DNA of 26,244 nucleotides from contig NW_003155740.1 in assembly GCF_000003605.2 (NCBI RefSeq), positions 677,087 through 703,330 on the forward strand. Direction: 5' to 3'. Each line of letters starts with the position of its first letter. Position 1 is the first letter of the stretch. The notes beneath the pieces are model-generated. The model ran no database searches and had not been told where the DNA came from. It saw only the letters and a program-made list of their open reading frames with translations. The translations under genes and the position numbers were made by a program. Below, in pieces: positions 9,751 through 20,945 of the stretch. The stretch is from Saccoglossus kowalevskii (Eukaryota; Hemichordata; Enteropneusta; Harrimaniidae).

Positions 9751-12700
9751 AATTTAGTTGAATCTTGTTTCTCTGTCATCTTTCTTTTTATCACGTATGC
9801 GTTCGTGATCCACGGTCGTTTGGTACCATTCCTTATAACAGCGGGCCGACAATTTGTCGATATTTGGTTAAAAGTCGTATTTAATTTTATGTTACAGGCC
9901 ACTGTGCATAAACATCTTTCCGCAGTTATAATAACGTATTGACTATCATGATCCGGGCGCCCTCATACGACAATTCTTTCGAACCAATTCACGAAACTCG
10001 AATATGAGGTCCGCTATTGTAATGCAATGTGGGGGATGACAGTTTTGAATCGCTTGCATGGCTGCATGCTTACATATGTCTGACGAAGTACTCCAGTTCC
10101 ATGACCAGGCTGAATTATGTACGTATACGTCTCACTGTAACCTAATCGTGGTCTGTGTTAATATTTATTTATATATTATAGCTGTGACAATATTTTGTGT
10201 CAATATCAGTTCATGGCTAACCATTTTAGTAATAATCGATATGTGGATTTTTTTTAAATTTACTGTCAATCTTTTTTTGAGAAAAACTGTCAAATAATCA
10301 CAATTTATCAGTGATCTCCAGACCACGTTTCGTCATTAAAATAATTCCAGTTTTGTCATATCTTTAGACATGAACAAATACATACAGTTTTTAGGCACCG
10401 TATATAATTTGTCGATAAACCAAAATCGATAAACCAAAAACCTGCTTGCAGGCATGGCTCGAATAAAACATTAATTGACAATGAAATGTATTGCCAGGGA
10501 TGTAAATAATTATGGTGCCCTGCATCTTGGACCATAGTACGTTTCTTGCGAGTTTGGATGATTGAAGTTCAAATTCTTCTTTTTCGCGATATTGTTGATT
10601 TCAAGTTCTAAATCTGATTATGCTAATCGGAAATTTCACACAACTGCCAGAATTCGTGTTAGATTGGCGAAGAGTCAGTATTCGCTGAAATTGTAGATCT
10701 TAGAAAGTAACTCCAAACCGTGAGTAGAAATTCTACATCGGTAAATATAACAATCGCAATTTGTCACGAAGGTGCGTAAAGACTACATGCACGCTGTGTG
10801 ACGTTGACAGCCAATGACACCCCCCCCTCAAACACGTCCGCCGCGCGTATACATTACAACTGTCAGTCTTTTTTAAACCCGTAGTAAATTACTAACCCCG
10901 GGGCTAATGTACATTCAGTACTCGTAAAACGGTATATAAGGGTTTGGGTTACTGTGTTTACTATACTGTCTGGCTAATAGCACAATATTTGCATTAGTCA
11001 ATGTATTCAACGCCACGGAGAAAAGTCTGCAAAAATGTCACATGGGGCGTGGAAAGTTCAACTTCAAACAAATATTCATATAATGTATCACCATGGTATT
11101 TACATATTTTAGTAATTCATATAGCGGTAATTGACTAATTATGTATTCAAGTCGTGACATGCTGTCGCTACTACTCGTAATTGAAAAAAAAAACAATTGT
11201 GTACACCCCCCCCCCCCGTCTGTACTTACAACGGAGACGCCAAACACTCAATGTAAATAACACCTAATAGCATTTCAAGTTTCCCATCGAGTCGATATCG
11301 TTTGTATGAAAAGACATACATGTCATTGATGGTTCTAAACATACAGCCATTAGTTTTCTCAAATACTATCATGATAATCCCTCATGTTTACACCTTTCTA
11401 TAGGAAACATAGACGATGCATAATGACATAAACTATTGTAAAGAGTGTCATAAATTATTACCACGATCTCATTTACTTTTATTGATTTTAAATAACACAA
11501 TGCGTTCCCATGGCAACTGATATTCAATGGTTCATTCTTGCGTGGAATGTAGCAGTTATTTCTCCGAATACTACATGCAATTGACAATATATATATGGTC
11601 ACCTCAGTTGAGGGGGGGGGGGTCGATGACATCATATAATAATTATCAAGTATATGGCCACGACGTTATCGATTGAAAAACATTCCGTAGTTGGGATCAC
11701 TCAATCTAATATATATAATATAAGTTCAAATTCTATGTTCATTGTAATATTGTACTACTGCCGTGTGATACTAAGCATATGTGAAATGCATTGTGGGTAT
11801 TATGAATATCATAACATCTTATTTCAAAGACCCTATTTAAATTAAAAAGTTTAAATATATGTATATATGGATGGCGACATACTTTTCAATATTTGCTGGT
11901 GATATTAAAGGGCGGTGGTCGTCGCGCAGCGCGTGTTCGAATTTCATGTCAATAAACAATGTATTTTATACGCGTTGTACAAGTCGCTATGAGTCCCATA
12001 TCGAACACCATATACATATACACCTTCTACAGAAATTGGAGAAAATTCACAGCGAAAATAGTCCACCAGTTCAAACAATAGCATCGTGCAGAGAACAGGT
12101 GAAATAATGTATCACGTGATTCACAAACAACGAACACTTGTATGATTTTAAGTGAGTACCCACAATCCAAAGCGGGATAGTTTGTTGACAACGGTGCCTG
12201 TGTCATCACTGCTTCACTTTCTAACTTACGATGTCGAATTTCTACGAAAGCTGGATAATTCTGAGTTAGCGGAATCCCGCACGCTGTGCAGCTTCCAAGC
12301 CAACAGGTGATAACTGTGGTTAAGTTGCCTGGAAAATTACTAAAGTGATGTACTATGTAAATTTGCTTTTTTAACGAGACGTTAATAATTTAGATGTTTT
12401 TAATACCCTGTTTCGTCACGGGTATAAGCGCGCATATTCAGCAGACACCGTCGTTTCATATTGCATATGACCCTCGCCCTAGTTACGTTGTGTTGATTTG
12501 GACAGCGTGAGTGTTGACATATGACAGAAAAGGGAATATGCGGGGCTTTGTTGGTAGAAATCCACGACACTTTCTTGTATTGATATTTTTTTAACAATCG
12601 ATTTGCATTATAATACTGATCTTATTTGTTTCAATATAGATTATAGAATCGACTGACGGTCCGCTGGCAACGAGTGGCGGTGTGATAACAGAACTCACTT
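9751..12700. other. Intergenic region upstream of the dynein light chain gene
   Basis: No gene could be supported. It contains three C or G homopolymer runs (10820-10827, 11206-11217, 11612-11622), a doubled TCGATAAACCAAAA (about 10412-10438) and scattered CpG. Short open frames (11859-12107 +, 11369-11635 - and others) resemble nothing recognisable. Confidence 0.45.
11206..11217. repeat. C12 homopolymer run
   Basis: Twelve uninterrupted C residues follow an A10 run at 11184-11193. A G11 run lies at 11612-11622 and a C8 run at 10820-10827, so three G/C homopolymers fall within 800 bp of otherwise AT-rich DNA. Confidence 0.9.
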
Positions 12701-12884
12701 GTTGATAGGTCGATGTACAGCAAAAAGAGTTAGCTCTTGACGACGTTGCCATCATACCGAGAAATTTGATTCCCTGTCTCCTCTGGTTGACTCAATCGAT
12801 TTTAAGTGACTGACTTTGGGCAATTATTTCTCGTGGCATTACGGAAGGTGATTCGTCATCCACGCTGTTGTTAAGAGGGACAAT
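12701..12884 (+). promoter_or_regulatory. Probable 5' leader and promoter-proximal region of the Tctex1 gene
   Basis: Base composition changes from AT-rich to mixed and CpG-containing just before the start codon. An in-frame TGA at 12849-12851 closes the reading frame upstream of the ATG, so the N-terminus is bounded. Only imperfect RFX X-box half-sites are present (for example GTTGCCATCATACC near 12745), and no TATA box is placed convincingly. The transcription start cannot be seen. Confidence 0.3.
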
Positions 12885-13484
12885 ATGTTGGCCGCTCTAA
12901 AAGCTGCTGCTGCGAGCAGTCAACAGAATGATGGACTGCAAAGGGACAAATCACCGGCGCCCGCCGCCCCGAAGCCCAGCAGTGAGTCCACTGCGACAGG
13001 TGCAACCGGTGAGAAAAGTGATAAACCCGCAAGACCGTCGATAAGTTTGTTTGGCAAGAAGACGTCCATGTGGAACACACTGCATAAGATGATAGCAAAA
13101 GAAAAAGCCGCGCCCGCACAGAAAAAGTATGAGAATACCTACAAAATGAAACCAGATCCAGGCAGCGAGTTCCGATCTCATTTAGTTCGCCAGACCATCG
13201 AGGACATACTGTGCACCAGGCTAGAGGGGGAGAAATATGACCCCAAAAAAGCGGCACAACTGGCACGAAACCTGTCTGACGTCATAAAAACCAGAGTGAA
13301 GAAATTACACATCCCTCGCCATAAAATAGTCGCACATGTGATCGTCGGGTCGTGCCAGGACCAAGGTTTGAAATTGGGAAGCAGGTGCGTATGGGACGAG
13401 AAAACAGACAACTTCGCGTCGGGTTCTTTTAAAAATGGTTCGATATTCTGCGCAGCAACAGTTTATGGGATATATGTTGAATAA
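12885..13484 (+). CDS. Tctex1-domain dynein light chain, DYNLT4/DYNLT5 (TCTEX1D)-like, single exon
   Basis: An uninterrupted 199-aa frame. Residues 1-80 form a low-complexity, Ala/Pro/Ser/Lys-rich tail with PSISLFGKK at 51-59. Residues about 82-199 are a complete Tctex1 domain: YENTYKMKP (82-90), the helical region with TIEDILCTRLEGEKYDP (104-120), LSDVIKTRVK (130-139), LHIPRHKIVAHVIVG (141-155), and the C-terminal strands SRCVWDEKTDNFASGSFKN plus ATVYGIYVE. The ENTY motif, IPRyKi and the ending VYGIYVE are those of the DYNLT4/DYNLT5 branch rather than DYNLT1/3. Family members bind dynein intermediate chains or act in ciliary/axonemal dynein assemblies; a ciliary role here is inference. The start is the first ATG after an in-frame TGA. 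Length fits the branch (about 180-220 aa). The coding part has no intron; a retrocopy origin is possible, but the frame is intact. Confidence 0.9.
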   Translation: MLAALKAAAASSQQNDGLQRDKSPAPAAPKPSSESTATGATGEKSDKPARPSISLFGKKTSMWNTLHKMIAKEKAAPAQKKYENTYKMKPDPGSEFRSHLVRQTIEDILCTRLEGEKYDPKKAAQLARNLSDVIKTRVKKLHIPRHKIVAHVIVGSCQDQGLKLGSRCVWDEKTDNFASGSFKNGSIFCAATVYGIYVE

Positions 13485-13775
13485 TACATTATAACGTCAC
13501 CAAGCTAGTAACGGAATGTAGTCTTGTGTAGTTATTTAAACAGTTTGTCAAGACCGATCGTGAGTTCAAGTACTTGAAGTCACTTCTTGATCGGAATGCC
13601 CTCTTCAATATCCATCCATCACTCGCCGCTAAACGCCGAGATAGTATTTGTTCATCGAACAATATTGTTACGTTGCCGCACTGTAGGCTGGCAAAACAGG
13701 ACGCATTCGTGTATTTACTCAGGAGTCAAGGTACACATCACTTGTCATTTTAACTTCTATTGAATAAAATCGAAG
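13485..13775 (+). terminator. 3' UTR and poly(A) signal of the Tctex1 gene
   Basis: After the TAA (13482-13484), about 280 bp without coding signal lead to AATAAA at 13763-13768. No genomic A-tail follows, so a recent retrocopy with a preserved poly(A) tract is not supported. Confidence 0.5.
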
Positions 13776-15806
13776 AACGAGTTACCGTTATTGTCTATAG
13801 AGCGACTGCAACAGACGTGGTACAAAGGACTCGTATCGCATTCATAGGCAATCCATCCTAATATCTTTACTACAGGCTCAGTTTAAGTCAGAAACGACTA
13901 TTGTAGTGTGTTATTTCTATTGATTTAATCAAGCTCACAGTTTCCCACGTACATGCGATGTCAGCGTACAATACACCGAGGAGCGCACCATTGTATTCGT
14001 GTTTAACTACATCGATCTGGTATCGTAGTTTACATCATGATGAGAACATTAACGATGAGACTCGTGCAATGTTTGACGGAACCTGGATTGTTAGTGGTTT
14101 ATTTTAAGCAATACATTCACACATGTCTACCAGTCCCGAATTGTAACATAATAATTTATTAAGAGCATTAATTACAAACACACACAACAACTGTACACGT
14201 AGACTGTGTCTATAATTAGCGTTTGTAATGAATTAGTATTTTATAATTAGAGAGGCGTTACTGACGACCTTTCTCTGCGTGTGTCGATAGAAGACCTTCA
14301 GCATATTTGCATGTACTGCATCACATACTAGCTCTGAAGTAATAGGTTGAATATTCTCTCAAATCACAAAAAAAATAAAAATCACAATCACCTTAAACAT
14401 TTCTTAATTTCGTAAACTAATTTGCATATCAATGGTTTAGAGCGGAATCGTTGTAATTATTACAGTCAATGTATGTATCTCAATGTATTTTATATCTTAC
14501 ATGTTTGTGTGCCTTATTAATTATTTAAACATACGCAAATTAGGTTTCCACTTACAATAATCAACTTAGCAAGTATTTTAATAATCAGACATACACCCTA
14601 TTTACGTTCAGTATTTGGCGGCCATGTTAGAGTCCCGTTATCTTTAATGAGGCGGTGTAGGTGAAATTATATATTTTAGCATTTTTGAAAATTGTTTGGT
14701 TTGATATTGCATCCTTTTAAAACAATAGAACATAATTTTTATTCAAATGAATTTCTTGTTGACAGCAACGACCAGAATTCCCACGACGAAATAATGAATA
14801 AGCTATCGTATACATTATTACAATCGTTTTCGTATTTTCACATATACTCACAATTATCCACATTGCCTGTTGCTTTATATTGTCCTCGTTTAACTTTAAT
14901 TGTATTTAGCGTACGTGGGATATATCAATGACCTTTTATATGCAATAAACTTCTAGTCTTTATCGCAGTGGTCGTGACTAAGCAGTGTAATTGTCCCCGC
15001 ACAATAACGTTAGTACGATTGATTTAATACTGATCAATGTGAACGTTTATTATAATTGCTATGTTTATATATCAATTTCACTCCTATGCATTTCTGGGTG
15101 AATGTTAATTAACATCCGGTTAAGTTACAACGTGATGGGTGTAGTCATACAGGATGTGTCTTTAATTCACAACGGTAGTGAGAGACGGTTCAAAACTTTA
15201 TCAGTCTTTCGACACGTTTTTAGTGGTTCCACATGGACGAAGAGTTACAGTGACGTGAAGAGACGCCATATTGTTTTGATCTGTGTTACACATCAACATG
15301 AAGGTAATATTATTCAGAAATGTGTTCTAGAAACAGAGTATTAATTTTAGCCGAGATCTTAGTTTCATAGTATGTGTCCAGAATAGATTTCTGTATAAAA
15401 TTATCTTTATTTTGATGAATATGTCGATGTTGAGTACAGTGTGAATGAATTACATGCATTTTCTTTTCTAGTAATTCGTTGAAACAAGTAGTGACCAAAT
15501 TTCATAACAAAGAAAAGATATCCAACAGACGTTTGCTTTGATCAATGGTTTTGTTTCAAATTTAAATTCCACATATAAATACATTTTTTTTATATTATAT
15601 GATATTTTTGAAGTTGGTTAATCTTTTCGACCTGAATATCAACAAATTAAGACAATTGAGTATTTTCTTTGGACTTTATAAGCTCATGACGTGAGATTGA
15701 CCTACCATCAACTCATCTCTACATCATGCATTTTTAGAACTTCAAATACCGCATCCAACTATTAAATGTGGCGTATCTTTTCTCGCAGGAGGTGGGAAAA
15801 ACTTAA
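13776..15806. other. Intergenic stretch, nothing recognised
   Basis: AT-rich sequence with short overlapping open frames on both strands (14692-14931, 15102-15344, 15310-15498). None shows family motifs or splice-consistent context. No strong repeat was seen until the MITE at 15807. Confidence 0.5.
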
Positions 15807-15951
15807 AGCTGGAGGGTCGCCAACTGCGCATGCACGGGAATTGAGCCTCAAGCGACGATAACAACACACGCTAAAAATTGGTATACGCTTGTTTGTAAAC
15901 AATGACACGCTATGGCCTTCCGGCGCATGCACAGGAGACAACTCCACCGCT
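15807..15951 (-). mobile_element. TTAA-flanked MITE, copy 2 (inverted orientation)
   Basis: A 145-bp element between TTAA at 15803-15806 and TTAA at 15952-15955. Read on the minus strand it begins AGCGGTGGAGTTGTCTCCTG and contains GGCCATAGCGTGTCATTG, TTTACAAACAAGCG, TATCGTCGCTTG and a terminal GCGACCCTCCAGCT, aligning closely with copy 3. It carries TGCGCATGCAC near one end and GGCGCATGCAC near the other. The open frames overlapping it on both strands are MITE-derived. Confidence 0.82.
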
Positions 15952-15955
15952 TTAA

Positions 15956-17235
15956 GTAAGCCTCTTCTGTGTTTTGGCCGCTGGATAAATGACAATATGT
16001 CACTTATCATACGAAATCTATTTGAACTAACTTCGGGATTTTATTCATACTGTGTTGCATTCCGAAAAAAATATATTTCAGTTGTACGACCTCATAGATA
16101 TTGTCATTTAAAAATACTCCCAACGATTCACAGACATGGCCAGATAGGTAGCAAACGAAGCTGCAATTATCGACGACTGATGGCGCTGTATATATCAAAC
16201 AACTAGGTCAGACATTCCCAGGCAATATGGATATCAAGTTCAAATTAATATTGTTTGCACTATATAAACAAATCGCTCCATCTACTATTACTATCACATT
16301 TCCTTTGTCATGATTTTTGGTTTCATTTAGGCCAAAAACGAAATCTGTTTCTGATCCAAAGTCACTTGAACCTGAAGCGTTGCGGTGATACATGTATCTT
16401 TCTCTGAATAATAAGATTTCCTTATTGTGGTTTTGGCTCTCTATATAGTCAAGGTCAAATGAAATCTATTGACATCTGTCTGATGTATTTTGCACCATCA
16501 AATAGTCCACTTACTGCGTGACTCACACTTATACTTTAGGCGGGACGGCCTCTATGTGGTTTTGTGCAACTGTGTGCAAACAATTGTGGATTTACTGTTC
16601 TTGGGTTTAAAAATACGACTTGATTTCTCATTTTTGTTCATCGCTGTATGGTCAAAATGGTTCCAGATCGTGCCTGACGAGATTTCAGGAATTTTGGTAA
16701 GATCTGTTATATATTAGAATTCATTGCTAAACTCTTAGTATATTAAATAATTTAAAATTGATGATATGTAATTTTGTCTGTTTGTTATGTGATACGGTGT
16801 ATCAAAGAGCCCCATGCTGACCAAGGCTTAATAAGAATGACCCGTATTTCAGTCTTTCAATAGAGAGAGTAATGTTTTGAGATCTGATAGGCCTTTCTAC
16901 CGGAAATGATATACATATAATCGTGTATCAATGGGGTATTGTGAATTATATGCAATTACAGTATATCCCAGACAAATAAATGAGTTCATCGTTATACAAA
17001 CCATCACAATGCATTTCTATATATATTGAAAAGTGCTCGTCGTGACCTTAAGTTATATACACATATGTGAACATTGAATTCCTGCGGTGCTCACATTATA
17101 TCTAAATAATTGTTCACTAAATCATTAAAACACAGCATATATTTGAAATTAAAGTGATTACGTGTTGACAAATCCAATAAAACTTAAAACGCATTATTCA
17201 CTCCAAAGTAGTTAACGCATTATGTGTATAATAAA
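15956..17235. other. Intergenic stretch, no supported gene
   Basis: Open frames of 60-75 aa on each strand (16007-16198 -, 16208-16393 -, 16490-16717 +) lack recognisable domains. The frame at 16208-16393 has a moderately protein-like composition, but no start, splice or homology evidence. Nothing else stands out. Confidence 0.4.
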
Positions 17236-17276
17236 CAAATCACTAAGGCCGCAAAGTTTCCTTGGCAAGTTTCGCA

Positions 17277-17435
17277 ATGATCGCCTATACGACTGCAGCT
17301 GCATCCCATGTTATCGAAATTGTGTCACATGTCGTTCGCGCAATGAATGAAGTAAATAACACTATGACCAACGTACCGACCGAAGCAATGATAGATCTCA
17401 GGGAGCATCCGAAGAAAAAATCATCGTCGATGTAG
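17277..17435 (+). CDS. Possible 52-aa small ORF of unknown function
   Basis: This frame, ATG to TAG, lies in a short block (about 17240-17485) richer in G+C than its surroundings. The product begins MIAYTTAAASHVIEIVSHVV and ends with a Lys/Ser-rich EHPKKKSSSM. It is mostly hydrophobic or amphipathic in its first half. The frame is open back to a TAA at about 17244-17246. The opposite strand is also open across the same block after a good acceptor (pyrimidines then TAG at about 17482) and would give a membrane-segment-like peptide. I recognise neither product. Which strand, if any, is coding cannot be settled. Confidence 0.2.
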   Translation: MIAYTTAAASHVIEIVSHVVRAMNEVNNTMTNVPTEAMIDLREHPKKKSSSM

Positions 17436-17485
17436 TGACACCAAAAGCAGACTAGGAAGAAACTATAAAGGACGTCAATCTAAAA

Positions 17486-18270
17486 AAACGCTTGTTAATC
17501 TGGCGAAAGATGTTTTAAAATAGACATAACTTACCGATTTTTCAGTCAATTTTTAAAATCATTGAATCATGAACAAAATAATTATACCCAATTCATGATT
17601 TATCAAAAAATTGTTACTTTCTTGTTTATTTGTCCTGGTTTATAATCGTTGATGAAAATGTCATATAACTTTCGAAAATGACTAATTTCATGTATATATT
17701 AATCGATGATTAATCCTTGATTTTAAAAACATGTGCAATTTATATGTTTACGAATAAACTTTGTCATTTATATGTATACATTACTATCTTTATAATAAAT
17801 GGAACAAACTCATTTATATATAATCTATATACAGTATATGCCTCGATTAATTACAAATACAGTTGACATCTTATATGGTTAATTTACAAATATGTCACGA
17901 TACAAATATTGAAGCATAATAATTATATGTGTAGAATGTTAACAGTCACATCTTATTTATATATAATACACTATATTATACATCTGTCACCGTAACGCCA
18001 TAAGTAACGCCGTAATTTTGTGGTATTTTACGGGTATTTTCATCCTACCATATAAGGAAATGCGAATGATTACGCGCGTAAGCGTCCTCTAATAATAAAA
18101 ATAAACATGGCTGCCACCGGAGTCTGACCGGATTCAAGAAGTTCGCTGATTCTCTATGGGGTGAGATTACCGCCAAAATTGTCTCAATTGTTTTTTTCAT
18201 TATTGTTTTATTGTATTTTCATGTGATTGTCTATTTGTTTTGAAATTACTTGTATAATAATATAGAATAC
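17486..18270. other. AT-rich intergenic stretch, nothing recognised
   Basis: Very AT-rich DNA with many short ATATAT and TTTATA runs and no open frame of note. ATGGCTGCC at about 18107 is followed by an in-frame TGA after six codons and was not taken as a gene start. Confidence 0.5.
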
Positions 18271-18274
18271 TTAT

Positions 18275-18535
18275 TTGAACTTTATTGTTACATTATTGTC
18301 ATATTTCGCTGTTATTCCCCATTATTCGATCATTATTTCTCCATTATTTCATTATTTCGTTATTATTGACACATTATTTCACTTTTGTTGTTTGTTTTGC
18401 CATTATTTCACTTATTTGCTTATTTCATTATTATCTCACAATTATTTGGACATTTCATGATTATTGTCACATTATATCAACATTATTTTTTACGGAATAT
18501 TATTATGTCATTATTTGGTTGCTATTTGTTCAGTT
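18275..18535. repeat. Degenerate CATTATTT-rich tract
   Basis: The words CATTATTTC, CATTATTG and CACATTATTTCA recur about fifteen times at irregular spacings of 9 to 20 bp, all on the plus strand. It reads as an old, drifted short tandem array. The two long open frames across it (61 and 106 aa, Phe/Ile/His/Tyr-rich) are products of the repeat. Confidence 0.6.
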
Positions 18536-18692
18536 CAGTGTAGGTATTTCATATTTTTGTGGATGTAATAATTTATTTTGTTATAACATTAGGCTATACT
18601 TATGACATTCTTTGTCGCTCCACTTTTCAAACCATGTTTCCGGGTCTTTTCCCATGACACCTTGCGGTGATTGTGAATCTGAACTTTTTAAA

Positions 18693-18740
18693 ATGGCGGG
18701 TAGCGCGAACAGTGTTTTGACTGAAGCTGTGCGGGTCCGG
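18693..18740 (+). CDS. Possible first coding exon (16 codons), gene unknown
   Basis: AAAATGGCGGG gives a good start context. Sixteen codons (MAGSANSVLTEAVRVR) run to CCGG followed by GTGGGT, an acceptable donor. About 60 bp upstream, TTTCCGGGTC contains an ETS-type core common in housekeeping promoters. No downstream exon on the plus strand could be tied to it, so this is a weak call and could be chance. Confidence 0.15.
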
Positions 18741-18741
18741 G

Positions 18742-19381
18742 TGGGTGGGGGTGTAATACATAGAACTTGCCTAATGGAGAAATGGTTCTGTTTTTTAGGG
18801 GGATTTTAGGTATAAGTATCGGTCTTATTTCTGTTCAAGATAGGTATAAATATCAGTAATATTTTTCCGATTTGGTATACTTATGTAAGTGACAAAGGTG
18901 TTTCTATGCTCAAAATACATATTTTAATAAATAAATATACAATGCAACTGTTAGCTTACATGTGCTTCTATTGGAGATGCTCTTCTAATAAGCAAATACG
19001 GTAACTGTTTTATTTGGAATAAACAGTGATGACAGAAATGGTACTTTGGTATAAATATGGGTATACATTTTGCCACTATCCAGGTATAAAAATGGACACC
19101 TTTTTGAGCACTCAGGGGCACCTCTCTACCCAGCTGTGTATCAACTGCTCCTCGGGGCTTCAGCTAGTCCAATCTGATTAAAATAAGATCCTGGTTGGCT
19201 TATTTTTTTTTTATATAATTACTATAATTATTATTTATTTTAATTATTTACTATAATTATTATTATTTATTTTAATTACTTTTTAGCGTTACAATTATTT
19301 TGCAGCAATGGTTTTCTTCGGTGGTTTTTAATGAGTGTAGTAGTGTTGTTCAATAAGGTCGTTCTGATGTCCCTTCATATA
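18742..19381. other. Intergenic stretch with AT-rich duplication
   Basis: No gene was seen. Phrases such as GGTATAAGTATCGGT, GGTATAAATATCAGT and GGTATAAATATGGGTATA recur between 18807 and 19095, suggesting an old short repeat. At 19212-19277 the phrase TACTATAATTATTATTTAT is duplicated in tandem. Confidence 0.4.
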
Positions 19382-19385
19382 TTAA

Positions 19386-19542
19386 AGCAGGGGAGTCGTC
19401 ACCTGCGCATGCGTTAGATGGCCATAGCGTGTCATTGTTTACAAACAAGCGTCTATGCATGAGCCTTTGCGATTTTAGTGTGTGTTGCTATCGTCGCTTG
19501 GGACTCAACTCCCGTGCGTGCGCAGGTGACGGCCCTCCCGCG
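19386..19542 (+). mobile_element. TTAA-flanked MITE, copy 3
   Basis: A 157-bp element between TTAA at 19382-19385 and TTAA at 19543-19546. The left end AGCAGGGGAGTCGTCACCTG and the reverse complement of the right end CGCGGGAGGGCCGTCACCTG form inverted repeats that continue into GCGCATGCG / GCGCACGCA. The interior holds GGCCATAGCGTGTCATTG, a palindromic TTGTTTACAAACAA and TATCGTCGCTTGGGACTCAA. It is the best-preserved copy of the three and has no coding capacity. Confidence 0.85.
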
Positions 19543-19879
19543 TTAAACACTTCAATAGTTGTGAGTCACTTAAAATTGTTTTTGGATTAATATAAAATTA
19601 TTGCAGCATTTATAGCTTTTTTGTGCTGTCAAGTAAATCATTCATAATATTCCAGGTCTTCCTAGCATCATTGTTGACATATGTGAGAAAAAATGATATA
19701 ACGTGGCTGTGACGACTTGTATATATTAGCAATATCGCATACATGTAGATTGCCAATAATCGCTGTATTAATTCTAATTCACGTAAAACTGTAGTAAATC
19801 AGAATTACAACACAAAATAAGTTAGCTCCAAAAGTTTGTTTCCAGAGATATTGCCACGAGAGAACGCTATCACAAAGTC

Positions 19880-20240
19880 ATATTAATAACTTAATTTGCA
19901 TGGTAATTAGCACATTTTCAGCTGTTCCATGATTGTTCCATTTATATCTAAAGAACCACTCATTGAATTTTTATGAAACTTGGATCATAGATGCTCTGAA
20001 TTGATGCCAGGTTTTTATTAGTTTTGGGTGAAATTCTGTACATAGTAATTACCTGATTTGCATAATGATTTGTAAATTTTTTCCTGATATCTCAAGCACT
20101 AATCATCACATTTCAATGAAACTTGGTACATAAATCCTCTAAAACTATACAGAGACCTGATTAGATTTGGGGTAAAGAATTTTGCATATTAGTCACCTAA
20201 TTTGCATAATTAAAGCATTGTCAACAACATAGTCCCTTTC
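19880..20240 (+). repeat. TTTGCAT-type dispersed repeat, tandem copies
   Basis: At least two successive diverged units, each with a phrase like TCAATGAAACTTGGTACATA, then AGACCTGATTAGATTTGGGGT, then CACCTAATTTGCATAATTA and a run-in of ATATCTCAAGCACTAATCA. Related copies occur at about 4020-4200 and 7040-7260 (same strand, in PAIP1 introns) and at about 21880-22080 (opposite strand). No coding capacity or terminal structure is apparent. Confidence 0.7.
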
Positions 20241-20945
20241 ATGTTATTAATAATGAAAGATGTAGTCTGATTATATTTAAATATTGGGATAGTATTTAGC
20301 ATATTACTAACAAAATGTGCATGAACGCTTACAGTTATGCATAGTCTGCATATTTTGCATATTTTGTGATTTTATTTACTTTTGAGAAAAATGTCTGACA
20401 ATTGCTTAAATTTCAATGAAATCGAAAAGTAACTGGAAACAACAATAAACTTGTTATATCATGTTTTTATACCATATTTAACCAACATCTGTACAATCAA
20501 CTTTGTAAAATGAACAGAAATTACTACCAGTCTGCCATTTTGAATCAAATCACGAAAAAAAAATGACATGCATCAGTAACGAAGGGGATGGAGCAAGTAG
20601 GGAGGACTGGTGTTAGTTACAGGAATTAAAAAAAAGGCATTTTACGTTTTTACAGGAAATAAAATGAAAGTTCCGTTTACAGTAAAATATAGGTTTTTAC
20701 ACTTTACAGATAAAGACAATTCCATTTTACATTTTTATAATAAATTTGAAAATTTGTGTTTAAGAATCAAAATTGGAAATAGCGTTTAATGTAGAAAATG
20801 CTGTATACACTTATAAAAAAAATAAGATCTTTATACATATTACGGATGATTATAATTGCTGTCTACGAATTTACGTTATTTATTTATTTAAATTATATTA
20901 TTACGAAAAAAACAATTGATTTATAGCTTAAGAAAATACCCCTTT
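20241..20945. other. AT-rich intergenic stretch
   Basis: No gene. Between 20625 and 20740 the phrase TTTTAC with TTTACAGT or TTTTACA recurs irregularly, another drifted short repeat. Nothing else was recognised. Confidence 0.4.

Noticed and set aside
12231-12270. ATG start reading MSNFYESWIILS then stop
   Set aside because: Only 12 codons, with no clear donor before the stop and no recognised family; not reported as an exon.
12871-13411. Three minus-strand open frames of 76-131 aa
   Set aside because: They lie antisense to the well-supported Tctex1 coding sequence and show no domain.
15762-16206. Open frames of 82 aa (minus) and 105 aa (plus)
   Set aside because: Both cross MITE copy 2 and have no independent coding support.
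16208-16393. 61-aa minus-strand frame with protein-like composition
   Set aside because: No recognised domain, no convincing splice sites on either side and no related copy in the window; left unannotated pending homology evidence.
18275-18605. Overlapping 61- and 106-aa plus-strand open frames
   Set aside because: They are Phe/Ile/His/Tyr-rich translations of the CATTATTT-type degenerate repeat.
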